DNA from: Calendula officinalis
Lineage: Eukaryota; Streptophyta; Magnoliopsida; Asterales; Asteraceae
Direction of reading: 5' to 3'
DNA length: 64,000 nucleotides
Assembly (NCBI GenBank): GCA_963853835.1
Contig: OY970820.1
Span: forward strand, 43,684,907-43,748,906
Below the pieces are notes generated by a model. That model saw only the letters and a list, made by a program, of their open reading frames with translations. It made no database searches and was not told where the DNA came from. Each line of letters begins with the position of its first letter. Positions within the stretch are counted from its first letter, which is position 1. Shown in pieces: positions 46,650-58,684 of the stretch. Made by a program: the position numbers and the translations under genes.

Positions 46650-48482
46650 GAGTTGTATATATATTTATTATTTTAAAACTATATAAATTTTAAAGTCTGA
46701 TTAAAAAATGTTGACGGGTTGGGTTGGGCCCATTTTAACACACTAATAGTAACTGACAAAATAATTCAAGTCTGTTACTTCGTATCATTTATCACTTTTG
46801 ATTTCTTTTGTCATATAAGGCATTTTATTTTATTTTCTACTAGAATTATTGAAACTAAATGCTACATAGAAGTACTCATTTATTAAGATGGTAGATCCAA
46901 AGCAACATAAATATAGGGATGAGCTTTTTATTTTTTACGGAATAATTGAATGTGAACGGGAATCAAATTAAAAGTGTTTTTTTTTTCTTTCTTTTTTCAA
47001 AAACTATGATTATTAAGGTTGATATTTGATAATATAGTTTTTGGTATAAACCAGTTTTAAATTCAAAATAACCGGGTTGAACCCGAAACATTATTTGACT
47101 ATGGTTCTCAGTTTGATTTAGTTTCAGTTTTCAGTTTTTACGGTTCCATTCAAGTTCTTGAACCGAACACATCCTCAAATAAACGTATAAATCTAAAAGT
47201 TCTAGAGGAAAGTTGGTTTGATAGTATTGAGAAAATTGACTCGAGAAATGGAACATGTAATTGTTCAATGATAAAAACAAGTTAAATAATACATAAAAGT
47301 ATAAGTTTAAAATGATGCATGTTAGGTTTGAGCTTTATAGAGTGATAGGGATGATTTCCACAAGAACAAACGAATTTGATATTTGCAAGTTCTAATGTGT
47401 ATATTTTTCCACAAAATAAAATTTACTCACTTAGAACGAGAAACTCAAAATTTACGAAAAGGTAGTTTGTGAGCTGACCATTTGGTGGTGTTAGATATAT
47501 AACGAACATAAATTTGACTACACTGTAGAACATTTAAATAAAAAAATAAAATAAGACACAACATTATAATCGCGCCAAAGACAATTACATCAATTAGAGT
47601 TCAAAGTCCCCCTAGGTGAACTGGAACTGTTTGGCATGGGAAGCTTGGTGCATGGACCCTTTCTCAGTTTAATATCCGGTGTGATCATCAATGTTGGGTC
47701 ATGGGACTCCTCCCTGGTTCATGACAGTAGAAGCCAATGTAGGTGTTATTGTTTGTTTATAGCATAGTAGGTGGTTATATGGTTGTTTTGTGTGGAGTTT
47801 TGTTGGTGTATTAGATACTCTGTATCTTACTTTTTTAATTATATATAATCGTTTTTCGGGGTTTCGCGGAGTGGTGATGACAATGCCCAAGCTCACGTGT
47901 TTCCTCTCTTTGCTGTTCAAAAAATATGATCGTTTAACATATGGACATTTAAAATACTAATTTATAAAAGTTAAACAAAGTGTAAATCTAAAGTTCAAAT
48001 TAAAATCCGCTCTAATTCCGGTTTTCGTGCTGCTGCGGTTTAACCTGGTTGGCTTATAAACCCGTCGGTTCGATCCATCTCTTTTTTCGGTTGTTGACCC
48101 ACTGAATTGGGCCGGCACTCTTTCATTTTTCCAGTCACAAAATCATTGTAATTAACCTTCGTTATAATCTTTTACTTCAAAAAATATGAAATCCTAAATG
48201 TATCAATTATTTTGAAATGGAGAAAATATATAAAATGTATCAAATAAATATGGGACGACGTATCAAACACCATCGACAAGTCCACAACCCATATATGAAT
48301 AATATGAAAATTTAGTAAAAGCATAATAGTAACAATAATAATAGTTTCTTTTAAAAATAATATTAATATTAGGGACGACTTTATACGTAGGCCGCCAGTA
48401 GTATGCGTTACATTATCCGTTACCAAATTAATGTTTTTATTCTAATGGTATGGTGTTTGCCCTCATACTTATAGTCAAAAGT
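46650..48482. other. Intergenic with decayed repeats
   Basis: From 46918 text such as AGGGATGAGC and CGGTTCCATTCAAG resembles another hAT MITE in decay. The block 47600-47900 has T-rich text resembling a LINE 3' tail, not provable by eye. No gene. Confidence 0.4.
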
Positions 48483-48519
48483 TAAGAGCATGTTTGACAA
48501 ACCAACTTATTAACTTATA

Positions 48520-48783
48520 CTCCCTCCGTCCCTAAATAAAGTTCTCATTTCTCTTGGGCACAACTTTTTAGGAGATAGTTAGTGGTGGGGTATTTGGTAT
48601 TACTTTTGATTAAAATATAAGGTTTGATTGGAGAGAGAAAGTGTTTTAGGAGATAGTTAGTGGTGAAAGTATTGGCAATAATATTATTATATTAAGTGGG
48701 CCCCTTAAGTTTGAGAAATGAGAACTTTATTTAGGGACAAAACTTGAAAGAGAAATGAGAACTTTATTTAGGGACGGAGGGAG
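48520..48783. mobile_element. Stowaway MITE, 264 bp
   Basis: Starts CTCCCTCCGTCCCTAAATAA, ends with the exact reverse complement, and has TA at 48518-48519 and 48784-48785. The terminal inverted repeat is over 30 bp. The segment GAGAAATGAGAACTTTAT is present twice at the right end. A decayed relative lies near 58095-58310. Confidence 0.93.
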
Positions 48784-48809
48784 TAGCTTTTATTCCAAAA
48801 AGTTAATAA

Positions 48810-50561
48810 GAGTAGGTGGTATGGTGGCGAGATGGGGTGGGCGCCGGACGCCACATGGGCTCGCCGGACGCGCCACGACACCGTGCGCTACGCCAGCGAG
48901 CTCGTGCGCCGGACGGTCGACAATTCCAGCGGACGAATAGGAGGCTGCCACGTGGCCTAGCCGTTGGGCAACGACTATTTTTGAAAAATTAATTTTTTTT
49001 TTAAATAAACCTTTAACCCTTATAAATACCACTCCTTTATACAATATTTTCACACAACATTTCTCACCATTCCTCAAATTAAACCCTTTCACACAATATT
49101 TTCTACACAATCTTTTATCAAGATGCGTCGAAATTTGATGGATCCCGGAAGTTATTCGTCCGATGTCGACGACGAGACGGATATTTTTTTTTATGACTCA
49201 AGCACATCAATACATGCAACGCCAACAAGCTCAACCAACCCGGAGTCGCGTGCCAGTGTATCGAGATCGTGAAGCTGCCGAGCAACGTTTATTGGACGAC
49301 TACTTCGGTGATAATCCAAAGTACCCTGAGACGGTTTTCCGGCGTCGATTTCGTATGAGCAGACGATTATTCTTAGAAATAGTCGAAGGTATTTCTAACT
49401 ATACTGCTGAACCTCTTCCCAACCATTTTGAATTTTTTAAAGTACGACCGGATGCCACCGGTCTAATGGGTTTTAGTGTTATAATGAAATGCACGTCTGC
49501 CATTCGCCAATTGGCGTATGGCATAACACCTGATTCACTTGATGAATATTCCTGGAATGCTTGGTAGTATAGATTGTATGCATTGGAAGTGGACCAACTG
49601 TCCAAAAGCATGGCACGGACAATATGGTAGGGGTGATAAAAAATACCCAACTATAATACTAGAGGCTGTCGCCTCGCAAGATTTGTGGATTTGGCACGCA
49701 TTTTTTGGGGTTGCGAGTGCCAATAACGACCTCACAGTGTTAAATAACTCACCCTTGTTTGATAACCTTCTTGACGATATTGCTCCTTCGGTCCCTTTTG
49801 TTGTAAATGGAGTGACTTATCAAAACGGGTATTACCTAGCTGATGGTATTTACCCACAATGGGCAAGCTTTGTCAAATCATTTACTGTTGCACGAGACGA
49901 AAAACGTGCTTACTTCAAACGAAGACAAGAAAGTGCAAGAAAAGACGTAGAACGTGCATTTGGTGTCTTACAGGGGCGTTGGGGGATTATTCGCCAACCG
50001 GCTCGTTCGTGGAGTGTCAACAAGCTACGTAGAACCATGTACGCATGCATCATATTGCATAACATGATTGTAAAAGATCAAAACTTTGCCATAAGCGATA
50101 TGAACGAGTTGTATGTTACTCCACAACTTAATTTAGAACGTACTTGGGTCGAGAGAGCCGAAATACAACGACTGAGATCACGGGAATTACGTGATAAACG
50201 TACACACGAATCGCTCCAACGAAATATTATGGACCATATTTGGCAACGATATCAGAAAATCGTGTGTAATTTTTTCCTAATTTTCGGTATATTTTTTTAA
50301 ATTTTCGGTATTTTTTTTTTTACTTTCGGTAATTTTTTTTATTTTTTAGGTATTTTTAATTTGTATTGTGTAATATTTATTTTAATGAAGTATTGTGTTT
50401 TTAAAAAAAGAAAAAAGAAAAAAATGGTGGTGGGGCTCAAATGGCTTAAGTGATGATAGAGGGGGTATTTGGGGGTTTTGAATGTGAAATGTGAAATGAT
50501 GATGTGGCGCATAGGTGGCGCAGAGGTGGCGAAGTGGCTTAAGCCACCACACCTAATGCTC
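48810..50561. mobile_element. PIF/Harbinger transposon, defective
   Basis: Left end GAGTAGGTGGTATGGTGGC and right end (other strand) GAGCATTAGGTGTGGTGGC, flanked by TAA at 48807-48809 and 50562-50564. Contains a broken transposase gene with a TATA-like TTATAAATA near 49019 and a GC-rich stretch at 48838-48950. No second (Myb-like) ORF2 gene of autonomous PIF elements is visible, so movement would need factors from elsewhere. Confidence 0.85.
49123..50300 (+). pseudogene. PIF/Harbinger (ALP1-like) transposase, broken
   Basis: Reads MRRNLMDPGSYSSDVDDE from 49123, then shifts frame in the T run near 49183-49192. It continues as QPTRSRVPVYRDREAAEQRL, FRRRFRMSRRLFLEIVEGI and IRQLAYGITPDSLDEY, ending at about 49550. 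There it jumps directly to IPGMLGSIDCMHWKW in another frame, so the 50-60 residues normally between them are missing. The rest is good: LEAVASQDLWIWHAFFG, NGYYLADGIYPQWASF, KDVERAFGVLQGRWGII and LHNMIV. The DDE residues (GSIDC, LADGIYP, VERAFG) are present. A frameshift and an internal deletion make it a pseudogene. Confidence 0.9.
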
Positions 50562-50717
50562 TAAGGAGTTTTGAAAAGTAAGGAGTTTATTAATTCTCAA
50601 AAACTCCTTTTTGAAGCCAATAAGTTATGGAATCGAAACAACTTTTAACTTATTAACTTTTCATAAAAATTAATAAGTCAATAAATAGCTTTTAAAAGCT
50701 TTGCCAAACACCCTCTA

Positions 50718-51157
50718 GGTCTAATTGTGGATACATGTTATGTTTAAAAGTAAATTAAGATTTTTTTATCAAAAAAACAAAATAAAATAAAATATTGGCC
50801 TTTACAAATTACATATAGACTAACAGAATCTCACAAAATTAAACAACTTATGCATGGCATAACAAACGTGAAATCTTGTTAAATACTTTACACAACAATA
50901 TTAATATATTATTCATCCATGTTATGGACTTGAATAAGAGGTTAAAGAAAGAGAGTTTGAGATTGTAAATTCTCCATTGGAAGGTGGAAAAACAAAAAAG
51001 CTGGCAGACTTTTTGAATACGTTGACCAAGTCAAACACTATCCCACTTAAGTTTCAACCCAAGGGGAAATGGGATAGAATATAATTCACGTTTCATATTT
51101 TATTGTATTATTTTATTGCCCATTAAAAATAGGATGCATTTCATGTTCCGTATTAAG
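50718..51157. other. Intergenic, nothing identified
   Basis: AT-rich, no gene or repeat boundary supported. Confidence 0.4.
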
Positions 51158-51410
51158 TAGGGGTAACAAGTCGAGTTTTTAACGAGCTACTCGAGCTCGT
51201 TTATATGGAGCTCGAGCCTATACTAATTCGATCTCGAGTCGAGCTCGAACATAAAACAAGACTCGATTAATTTCACGAGTCGAGCCTAATAATTTAATAC
51301 TCGACTCGGCTCGTTCGACAGCTTGTTTAATCTCGAGCTGAACGAGCCAGACGATCTTCACGAGTCGATCCTAACGAGCTGAACAAGTGTTTTATACAAT
51401 AAGTACAAGT
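51158..51410. mobile_element. hAT-like MITE, GAGCTCGAG-rich, copy 1
   Basis: Begins TAGGGGTAACAAGTCGAG and is filled with CTCGAGCTCG-type words. The right end near GAGCTGAACAAGTG is poorly preserved. Related to the next element. Confidence 0.6.
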
Positions 51411-51446
51411 GTTGATACAATAAGTACAAGAATATACATATATTAA

Positions 51447-51694
51447 TAGGGGTGTTAACGGGTCGAGTAATTAACGAGCTTTTCGAGTTCGTAAATTAGT
51501 TATTTTCAAAAAATATAGAATCATAAACGAGTATCGAGCTCGAGCTCGAACACTATATAAATATTCGAGATCGAGCTCGAGCCCAGTTTTAAAAGCTTAT
51601 TTGAGCTCGAGTCGAGCTCGAGCCGAGTAAATACTAAACGAGCCGAGTTCAAATATACTAATATTCAACTCGACTCGAATCGTTAACACCCCTA
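51447..51694. mobile_element. hAT-like MITE, GAGCTCGAG-rich, copy 2
   Basis: Begins TAGGGGTGTTAACGGGTCGAG-like and ends TCGTTAACACCCCTA, an inverted pair of about 16 bases. The interior is rich in GAGCTCGAGC. No clean 8-bp duplication, but ends and size fit hAT MITEs. Confidence 0.78.
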
Positions 51695-51970
51695 GTCTTA
51701 AGATACATTTCATTATCATGAAATTAGTTCCCGAATTATTAAAACGAGGAAATAGTGACCCGCGCGTTGCAGGATTTAAAAGAATACACAATCTTTGGAT
51801 AAATAAAACCTCTTTGATATTGAACACAAAAATGTAGGGGCAAAATTTAATCAAAATATAAGTTTAGGGGGCAAAATTGACTAACTCATTTGTTTGTTAA
51901 ATAAACACTAGATTTTAACTAAACCAAAAATTAAGGGGCCAAAATTGAAAAAAATTATGAACAGTAAAGT

Positions 51971-54748
51971 TGTAACATCCTAAAACTGGCCTAGTTGTTT
52001 TAGATATATTTTAATATTTGATAAATATATATTTTACCTTATGTGGAATAAATTGATTAAGTGTTAAATGAATTATTTGAGTTTTTGTCCTTTTGTGATA
52101 TTTTAATCAAGGGATTAAAATATCTGTTTTCTGAAATGTTTAAATGAAAATGTGATTTTTATATCTTTGGATTCTCCTTTTAATATCGCCTCCAGAAATA
52201 CTTTCGTTTTTAAAATTGGAGTCCGTTTGGTATTTTAAATAAATTAACTACGAAAGGGACTTTTATATTGTATTGTTTAAAGTTGAGTTAAAAGACAAAA
52301 AACACCAAGAGTGGGCCCCACCCCCATGGTGGACGGTTTTGGGGAGTCAAGGACTCCCTCCTTTGGTCTCTTTTCACTTCTTATCCATCTCTCTTTCTCT
52401 CTCTCTCTCTCACCTTACGTCTCTCTCTCTCTCTCTACACCACCATCATCTTCTTCATTGTTCTTGAGCTTTAAGGAAGATCTTGTGCTCGTTTCTTGGT
52501 CAATCTTTAATCCGAACCCGTTTTTGGATAGCTCTTGAGGTAAGCTTCAACCTATATGTGTTCGTTTTCGATTCCATGATAGTTGATAAATTAGGGTTTA
52601 TGTGTTCTTGAGTTTTGGTTTGTGATTATTGTGTTAGATGGTATATTAGGTGTTTATGCAAAGTTTGACTTGTATTGTTGCATATGTACAAGTAATTTAG
52701 CACAAGGTACGACTATTTTAGCAAGATGTACAAGTTGGTGTGTTTATGTAAAAGTAGGTTGTATGGGTTTTGTCAAACCTTGGATTTCTTGTGGTTTGTA
52801 TGCTTGGAAATTGTTCATTAGGTTGAGAAAACATGTTTAGTAAGCTATGAATGTTGAGAAATCAAGTATTGGATGTTTTGGTGGATTATGACTTGATTTG
52901 GGAGAAATTGTTAGTTAAAACAATTGTTTAAGATTATGTAGAAATTATGAACCAATTATTGTGATAAATGACTAGTTGGTGGAAAACATGACATTGATGT
53001 GTTGTTGCGGGTTTTGTTGCTTAAATATGTTAACACGATAGATTGGATATGTTAGTTTTGAATTATGTTGAGATTTGGTGAAATTGATGAAATGCTAACT
53101 AGTGTTTGGATGTTTTTGGTTAAAATGATTAACTAGTAAATTGGAAGTAAAATACATGGATTGTTGGTGACTTGAACTTGATGAATTGTTACATGATTAT
53201 GACTTGCAAAGTTATAGGGTTTTGTGCTAATTGATGGAAATTGGAAGTGTTATAGTCATATTCGGGCTTTTGACCCGTTCGGGCCATTTAGTGGTAAAAC
53301 GACTTAAAGTAACTTGGATTGTGAAAGTATAAGTATTTTGTTAGGATTATGTGAATAGCAATGTTATTGGTAACATTTGGTGAATTGCAAGTTGATGTTA
53401 TGTTTACAATTGTAGGATGTATTATTGTTTAATAACCCGGTTTGACCCGTTTGAATGTAAGACTTGCAAATGACTAGTTGACTTGTTATGAAAGTGTAAA
53501 TGGTCATGACCTGTTCATATGATGGTTTAAGTGTTTGGCTATTTAGTTAGTGCAAGTGTTAGTGTTAAATGTATATTTAACATTGTTTATAATTTGGTGG
53601 AATTATATACTAATTCGGTATTCCTTTGGTGTACAGGAATCGGGATCGTGACTCAGAAACATTAGACCTCTGAGTTCGACAAGTGGAAGTAACGGTGAGT
53701 GGATTTAACCTCCAACTTGTGTTTGGTTTAAATTGGTTGGTATTTGCATACCTTGAAGAAAATTGCAGGAACATACCAGACAAGGGGAGTTCGCGTCGCG
53801 AACTCCACTTAGCGATCGCGAAGTAGCTCCAGCGGAATTGGTTGGTCGTCGCGAACTAGATCACGATACGAGTTCCCGACGCGAACACTAGTTCGCGATC
53901 GCGAACTAGAGTTCGCGATTGGGAACTCAGTGGTGACGTTTTTCGCGGTGTTTTTCGTAGCTAGTCCACTCGTTATGTATGCCTAGTGTTAGGGGATACC
54001 ATACATGATTAGGTGCACTTATGTGAAGAGACCTTGGCTTGACGGGTAGCTAAAACTCGGTTTGACTTGGTGACCGAGGTTTGAGAAGTCAGCGCGCTGG
54101 GCAATGGGTGTCGACTAAAGGGTATCCGACCTTACCTGTATTTGTTGCATGGTCAAGGGGAGGGAGTTGCCCGGGTGTTGGTCACGAACCGCTATCGGTT
54201 ACCGTGGTTTGGCCGACCATGGTTTAAGGCTCCGGCAGGACCCCGATCTTCTTGAACGAACCGGAGATGTTTATTTAAACTTCCGTGTTCCAGCGATGAC
54301 CCAACCGGAGATGTTTATTTAAACTTCCGGGTTTAAGTGTTGACCCAACCGGAGATGTTTTATAACTTCCGTGTTTAAGTGATTAGTGTAGTGGCTATGT
54401 GACTTTTAGATAGTAGAGATGTCTATGCTAGCTCGTTGGGCTTTACAGAATTTGTAGATTATATTCATTCACTTAGCTTTGTGCTAATCCCTCCCTCGTT
54501 GAATCTTTTCAGGTGATCGGTGCTTTGGACGGGATGATTGACCAAGCTCCGTTTGATATGTTTTTAAAAATGAGCCATGTCGTTTAAGTGACACCGTTAA
54601 TGTATTGTTTAAGAAATGTTTATGTGGAAGCTTATTGTGGGACCTTGTTTGTAAACTAAACTAAACTAAACTAAACTAACCTAGAGGATAACCTAATCGC
54701 CTTCGGGCATTTAAAAAAAAAACGCTTCCTAAATTTTGCGGTGTTACA
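51971..54748. mobile_element. Solo LTR, 2.8 kb, perfect 5-bp TSD
   Basis: Begins TGTAACATCC and ends GGTGTTACA (TG...CA with 7-bp inverted ends). AAAGT lies on both sides (51966-51970 and 54749-54753). No second LTR or internal domain exists here, so the element was probably reduced by LTR-LTR recombination. The inside has a CT-repeat block (52391-52438), a cluster of TTCGCGA palindromes (53790-53925), three tandem units of about 46 bp beginning ACCGGAGATGTTT (54257-54384), and CTAAA repeats at 54655-54680. Open frames within are short and unconvincing. The superfamily (copia or gypsy) cannot be told without the internal region. Confidence 0.85.
53888..53909. repeat. 22-bp perfect palindrome in the solo LTR
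   Basis: CTAGTTCGCGAT followed by its exact complement, within a cluster of TCGCGAAC/GTTCGCGA words spread over 53790-53925. It is the strongest CpG-containing patch in the region. It may be a regulatory or hairpin-forming part of the LTR. Confidence 0.8.
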
Positions 54749-54753
54749 AAAGT

Positions 54754-55285
54754 ATGAATGGTAATTGTATATATAGGGTAAAATACAACATGATATATTG
54801 AGTTTTTAAGCTGGTCGGAATAAATACCACAGACAGCACTAAAAGTTTTGTCACATCAGATGCCCTTTGTCTCTCACAACCACATTCGTGGAGGGAGCAC
54901 ACCAAATTATGGCCCTTTGTCTCTCACAACCACATTCGTGGTCTCATGTGGCTGCAGGGGTGGATCTAGGTATGGTGTACGAAGTTGCCCGTGCAATCCC
55001 TGAAATTTGATTGAGCTGTGTTAAAATAATGATAATTTTTTTTTAAATTTTTTTGATTGTTAGTGTATATGATACCCTAAGAAAAAATTGTACACTTGGT
55101 GACACCCATCAATTGTTTTCCTGTGTGGTCGTGACCACAACCCCTCCACAATTTTGGACGACAACGTGTAATAAGGGGTGCTCCATGTGGACTACACTAT
55201 GGTGACTTGCTGCCTAGGCACCACGGGTCTTAAGATACATACCCAACTGTTTAAAAGACACAAATAAGATGTTTACCAATATCTA
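54754..55285. repeat. Intergenic with a 29-bp direct duplication
   Basis: CCCTTTGTCTCTCACAACCA plus CATTCGTGG occurs at 54863-54891 and 54912-54940. No gene seen. Confidence 0.6.
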
Positions 55286-55610
55286 GAGTGAATTACATCT
55301 AAGGTCCCTGTGGTTAACTACTTATTGCAGGCACAGTCCCTAAACTTCATTAAGTACACTGGGAGTCCCTGGTGTTGCCACTTTGTTGCACCCGTAGTCC
55401 CTGAAGCAAACGGACGTTAATTAAAGCCGTTAAATCCCACATGTGCAAATCACATGATGGGTTACTATGGTAATTGTCCACCCCTTACTCATACTTAAAC
55501 CTGAGTAAATTACATGGAAGGTCCCTGTGGTATACTACATATTACAGTCTTAGTCCTTGAACTTCATTTATTACACAGGAAGTCCCTGGTGTATACACTT
55601 TGTTACACAC
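55286..55610. mobile_element. Two partial relatives of the NTRC intron MITE
   Basis: GAGTGAATTACATCTAAGGT (55286) and GAGTAAATTACATGGAAGGT (55504) each begin a left half with GTCCCTGTGG, AGTCCCT and CTTCATT words. They parallel the long-TIR elements at 60203, 60908 and 61515. Right halves are missing or diverged. Confidence 0.6.
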
Positions 55611-58590
55611 ATGTAAGCCTGTAAACGAACCAATAAAAAAGAGAGCAGGACAGGAGTTCACGTTTTGGAGAAGTTACGAACCGCAGAAACCACAGCCGCT
55701 TAGGCTGTGGACAGATGAACGAAAAGAGAACCCCATCGCAAACAGTGGCATACGATCGGATTTGAAAGGAGAAGAAAGACATCTTACATCAACATTTATT
55801 TGGTTCAATTCCTTGTTTCTATTAACAATATTTTCAACATTTTGTGTTTGTTTGATGTTTGATCAGCGCTAAAACTTTTATTCACTATGGTTTGATGAAA
55901 TTCTAGGTTCATGTTTGGTTAATTTTAGGATTAACTTTCTTTTGTTTGAACAATTGTTGATTAGTAATTTATTCTTTTGGTTTTAGCCTTAGACATTTGT
56001 TGTTTAATTTGTTTATTGATGATTAGTTTGATTATTGACAACACTTGAACTAGTTATTGATATCCTCATCTTTTCATTCAAGTGACCTAGATGGCGATTC
56101 ACTAGGAATAGGGATTGAAATTAGATTCCAATAAGTTAGGATAAATCGGAAGTCTAACCGTAGTAACGGAAGTTCTAGGTTAGAGGGTTTAGGTGATCCA
56201 AACCTATTAAGATCAACAACTCGAGGTGTGATTAGATTACAACTTTTGAGAGAAGAAATTCCTATTAGTTGTGTCTAGTTTATTAACGGAATTGAGAGGA
56301 ATTTAGTACCATAACCTCTAGAACATTAGAAGTAATTGGGGCTTAATAACCAGACATAGACCTAGATGAAGTCATGCATAGTGAATACCCTTCTTAAATC
56401 TTGAAAATAGTTTACTAAATCGTTTGTCAACTCTACTTTCAAAGCTAAATTAGTTATTTAAATCATTTGCAATCAATTCAATGAAAACCCATTTTAAGTT
56501 AACTTTCCAAATTAATTTACTTGGTTCTAGTTTACTAGTCAGCTTAACCGTTCTCTGAGGAAACGATACTCGTTTTTACTTACCTTAGCTATATTATCCA
56601 CGATTAGGTCATACTTGCATACGAGTGTGATAGTCTAGATTAGGAGTAAAAAAAAATAATTTAAATTTATAACTAGATTTAACACATCAGGTGTCACCTA
56701 CATTAAAAAAAAATTAACAGTAATTCAATAAATTTGAGGGGTTGTCAGGGGAACCACGTGCACCATATTGGGTCCTCCACTATGAATGACCCATACCGAG
56801 CAGTCTTCCGTATTTGGAAACACTAGTTGTCTTTAAGTGACGTGGTTAGAACATATATTAAAAATTTGTATATCTATCCATATATACTCTTACATTTTAG
56901 GCATCACACCTAGATTAATGAAAATACAAATTTTAATACATTAATAAATTTTTAAAGACAACATAAGAGATATGAGTAACAAATATTTTTGAAGTAAAAG
57001 CTAATTTTTTGTCATTCATATAAGGTTCTTATTTATTTAAAAAAGTTTATATTTGAAATAAAACCTCAAAGGTCTCTTCCAAACGCACTCTATATGGCAT
57101 TATACTAGCGATCGAATCTAAACTGATTGAAAAATATGTAATTGCACTCCAACATGAATAACTTATATGATACATAATCCATCGAAATTGATACAGTATA
57201 TAGGTTGACAAATTTATAGTGTGTCCTTGAAAATGTCATTCTCAGTCGCATATCATTAAGGTTGAATTGAATGATTATGAATTTATGATGTAATAAATAA
57301 TTTTTCTTAGCGTTGGTTTATTAGGGTAGAAGATCAACTATAAAAACCAATTGATTTTTTTGGGGGGGGGGGGGGGGGGGGGTGTTGTTTTCATGAGATT
57401 TTAGGTTCAAGTCTTGTTGACGACATTCCTCATGAGATTAATAAGGACATGGGGTTTGGTCCCCAAAAAAGGAGATATGTTAGAGAAATGCATATTGTCC
57501 GCTTGCATGTCACTGCGTATGTCGAACCACTAACTTACTAACTTGGGGTTCAAAAAAAAACCCATCAAGTATACAAACCACACTCTTAGCAATCAACCCA
57601 ACCGGTTTTAGATACCATCCGATTCAAAGAAAAAAAAACGGTTTATGTATCTCTACACCGGAAGTAACAACTACTTTTCTCGCATTAGCCCAAACCAAAA
57701 TAAATTGATTAACCGAAAAGCTAGCTAAAATTTGACCCATAACCAAATTATACAAGCAGACCTTAACAGAAAATGTGTCGATTTTGGTATATCCGAAAAA
57801 CTAAAAGTTTCAAAATTTGGTTCGGTTTTATGTCAATAACCGAAACAAACCCGGCCTGTCTTTATCTATAGTTCGTGCTTTTCACACGAATATTATCCCT
57901 CCCATGTTTTGGGCTAAGGCATGGGCTATTAATATGTGGGCCGATACAAATGGGCTTTTTAGATACGGGCCTTTTACTTGGACACGCTATATTACACTAG
58001 ATCAAATTGAGAGATGATATTGCACTATTGCTTCCTAGTTCCTACTTAATATTACTCTTGGTTACAAAAGACTTAATAATTATATTTATTTTGCAAACAT
58101 TTTTAGGAGATAGTTAGTGGTCTAGTGGGTAATTGGTAATACTTTTATTAAAATATAAAGTTGGTTTAGAGATTAAAAGATAATTAGTGGTGAGTCCCTG
58201 GTACAAAAAATATTATTTTATTGAGTGAATCCCGTCAAATTTAAAAAATGAAATTTTATTAAAGACATATATTCAAGGAGAAATGAGAACTTTATTATGA
58301 GATGAATGAAATACTAATATTTTCATACATTTGATCAATATAAATGTTCAAATAAAAAGATTAGCTTATAAATATATATAAGTAGAATGGTTAATTATGA
58401 AGATTTAGTAAAAAAAGATTAAAATTTTCAATCAGATTTTACCTCACTTTTTTTAAAACACAACAATCGTATTCGGCTATTTGCAAAGATAAGCCAAATG
58501 GTACATGTGTTTTCCCCTGGAATCTTTCATTGCGTTCTGGATAGATCCTTCGAAAACAAATACATTTCCCAAAAAGCGAAAAAAAAATTA
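55611..58590. other. Intergenic with retroelement debris
   Basis: 55900-56690 resembles LTR retrotransposon non-coding sequence (CCGTTCTCTGAGGAAACGAT and GATTAGGTCATACTTGCATAC), without provable ends. A run of 21 G stands at 57362-57382, next to a possible SINE-like GGTTCAAGTCT. 58095-58310 is a decayed Stowaway of the 48520 family (GGAGATAGTTAGTGGT). The ORFs at 55600 and 57817 have no supportable function. Confidence 0.45.
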
Positions 58591-58684
58591 ATAAATAAAA
58601 ACACACACACACACACACTGTAGTTGTGTGTTGTGTGTGTGTTATTTGCGTGGGTGGTTAGAGATATTGTATGGTCCGAAACCA

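Larger units (their letters stand above)
48486..50715. mobile_element. Outer MITE carrying two nested transposons
   Basis: Left end GAGCATGTTTGACAAA and right end (other strand) GAGGGTGTTTGGCAAA match at 13 of 16 positions, with TAA and TAG outside. ACTTATTAACTTAT-like text recurs near both ends. A Stowaway MITE (48520-48783) and a PIF/Harbinger element (48810-50561) lie inside it, so its own length is only about 210 bp. Confidence 0.65.

Noticed and set aside
45852..46693. His/Pro/Thr-rich and Gly/Trp-rich long frames
   Set aside because: They come from the CCN microsatellite inside a MITE.
51971..54748. Protein-coding gene with introns
   Set aside because: No conserved frame; TG...CA ends with AAAGT duplications explain the whole block as an LTR.
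55600..55872. 90-codon frame with KKRAGQEFTFWRSYEPQ
   Set aside because: Starts in a MITE relic, no recognised homologue, no splice context.
57817..58017. Frame with IIPPMFWAKAWAINMW, faintly like a copia integrase
   Set aside because: Too short, no neighbouring integrase motifs; similarity could be chance.
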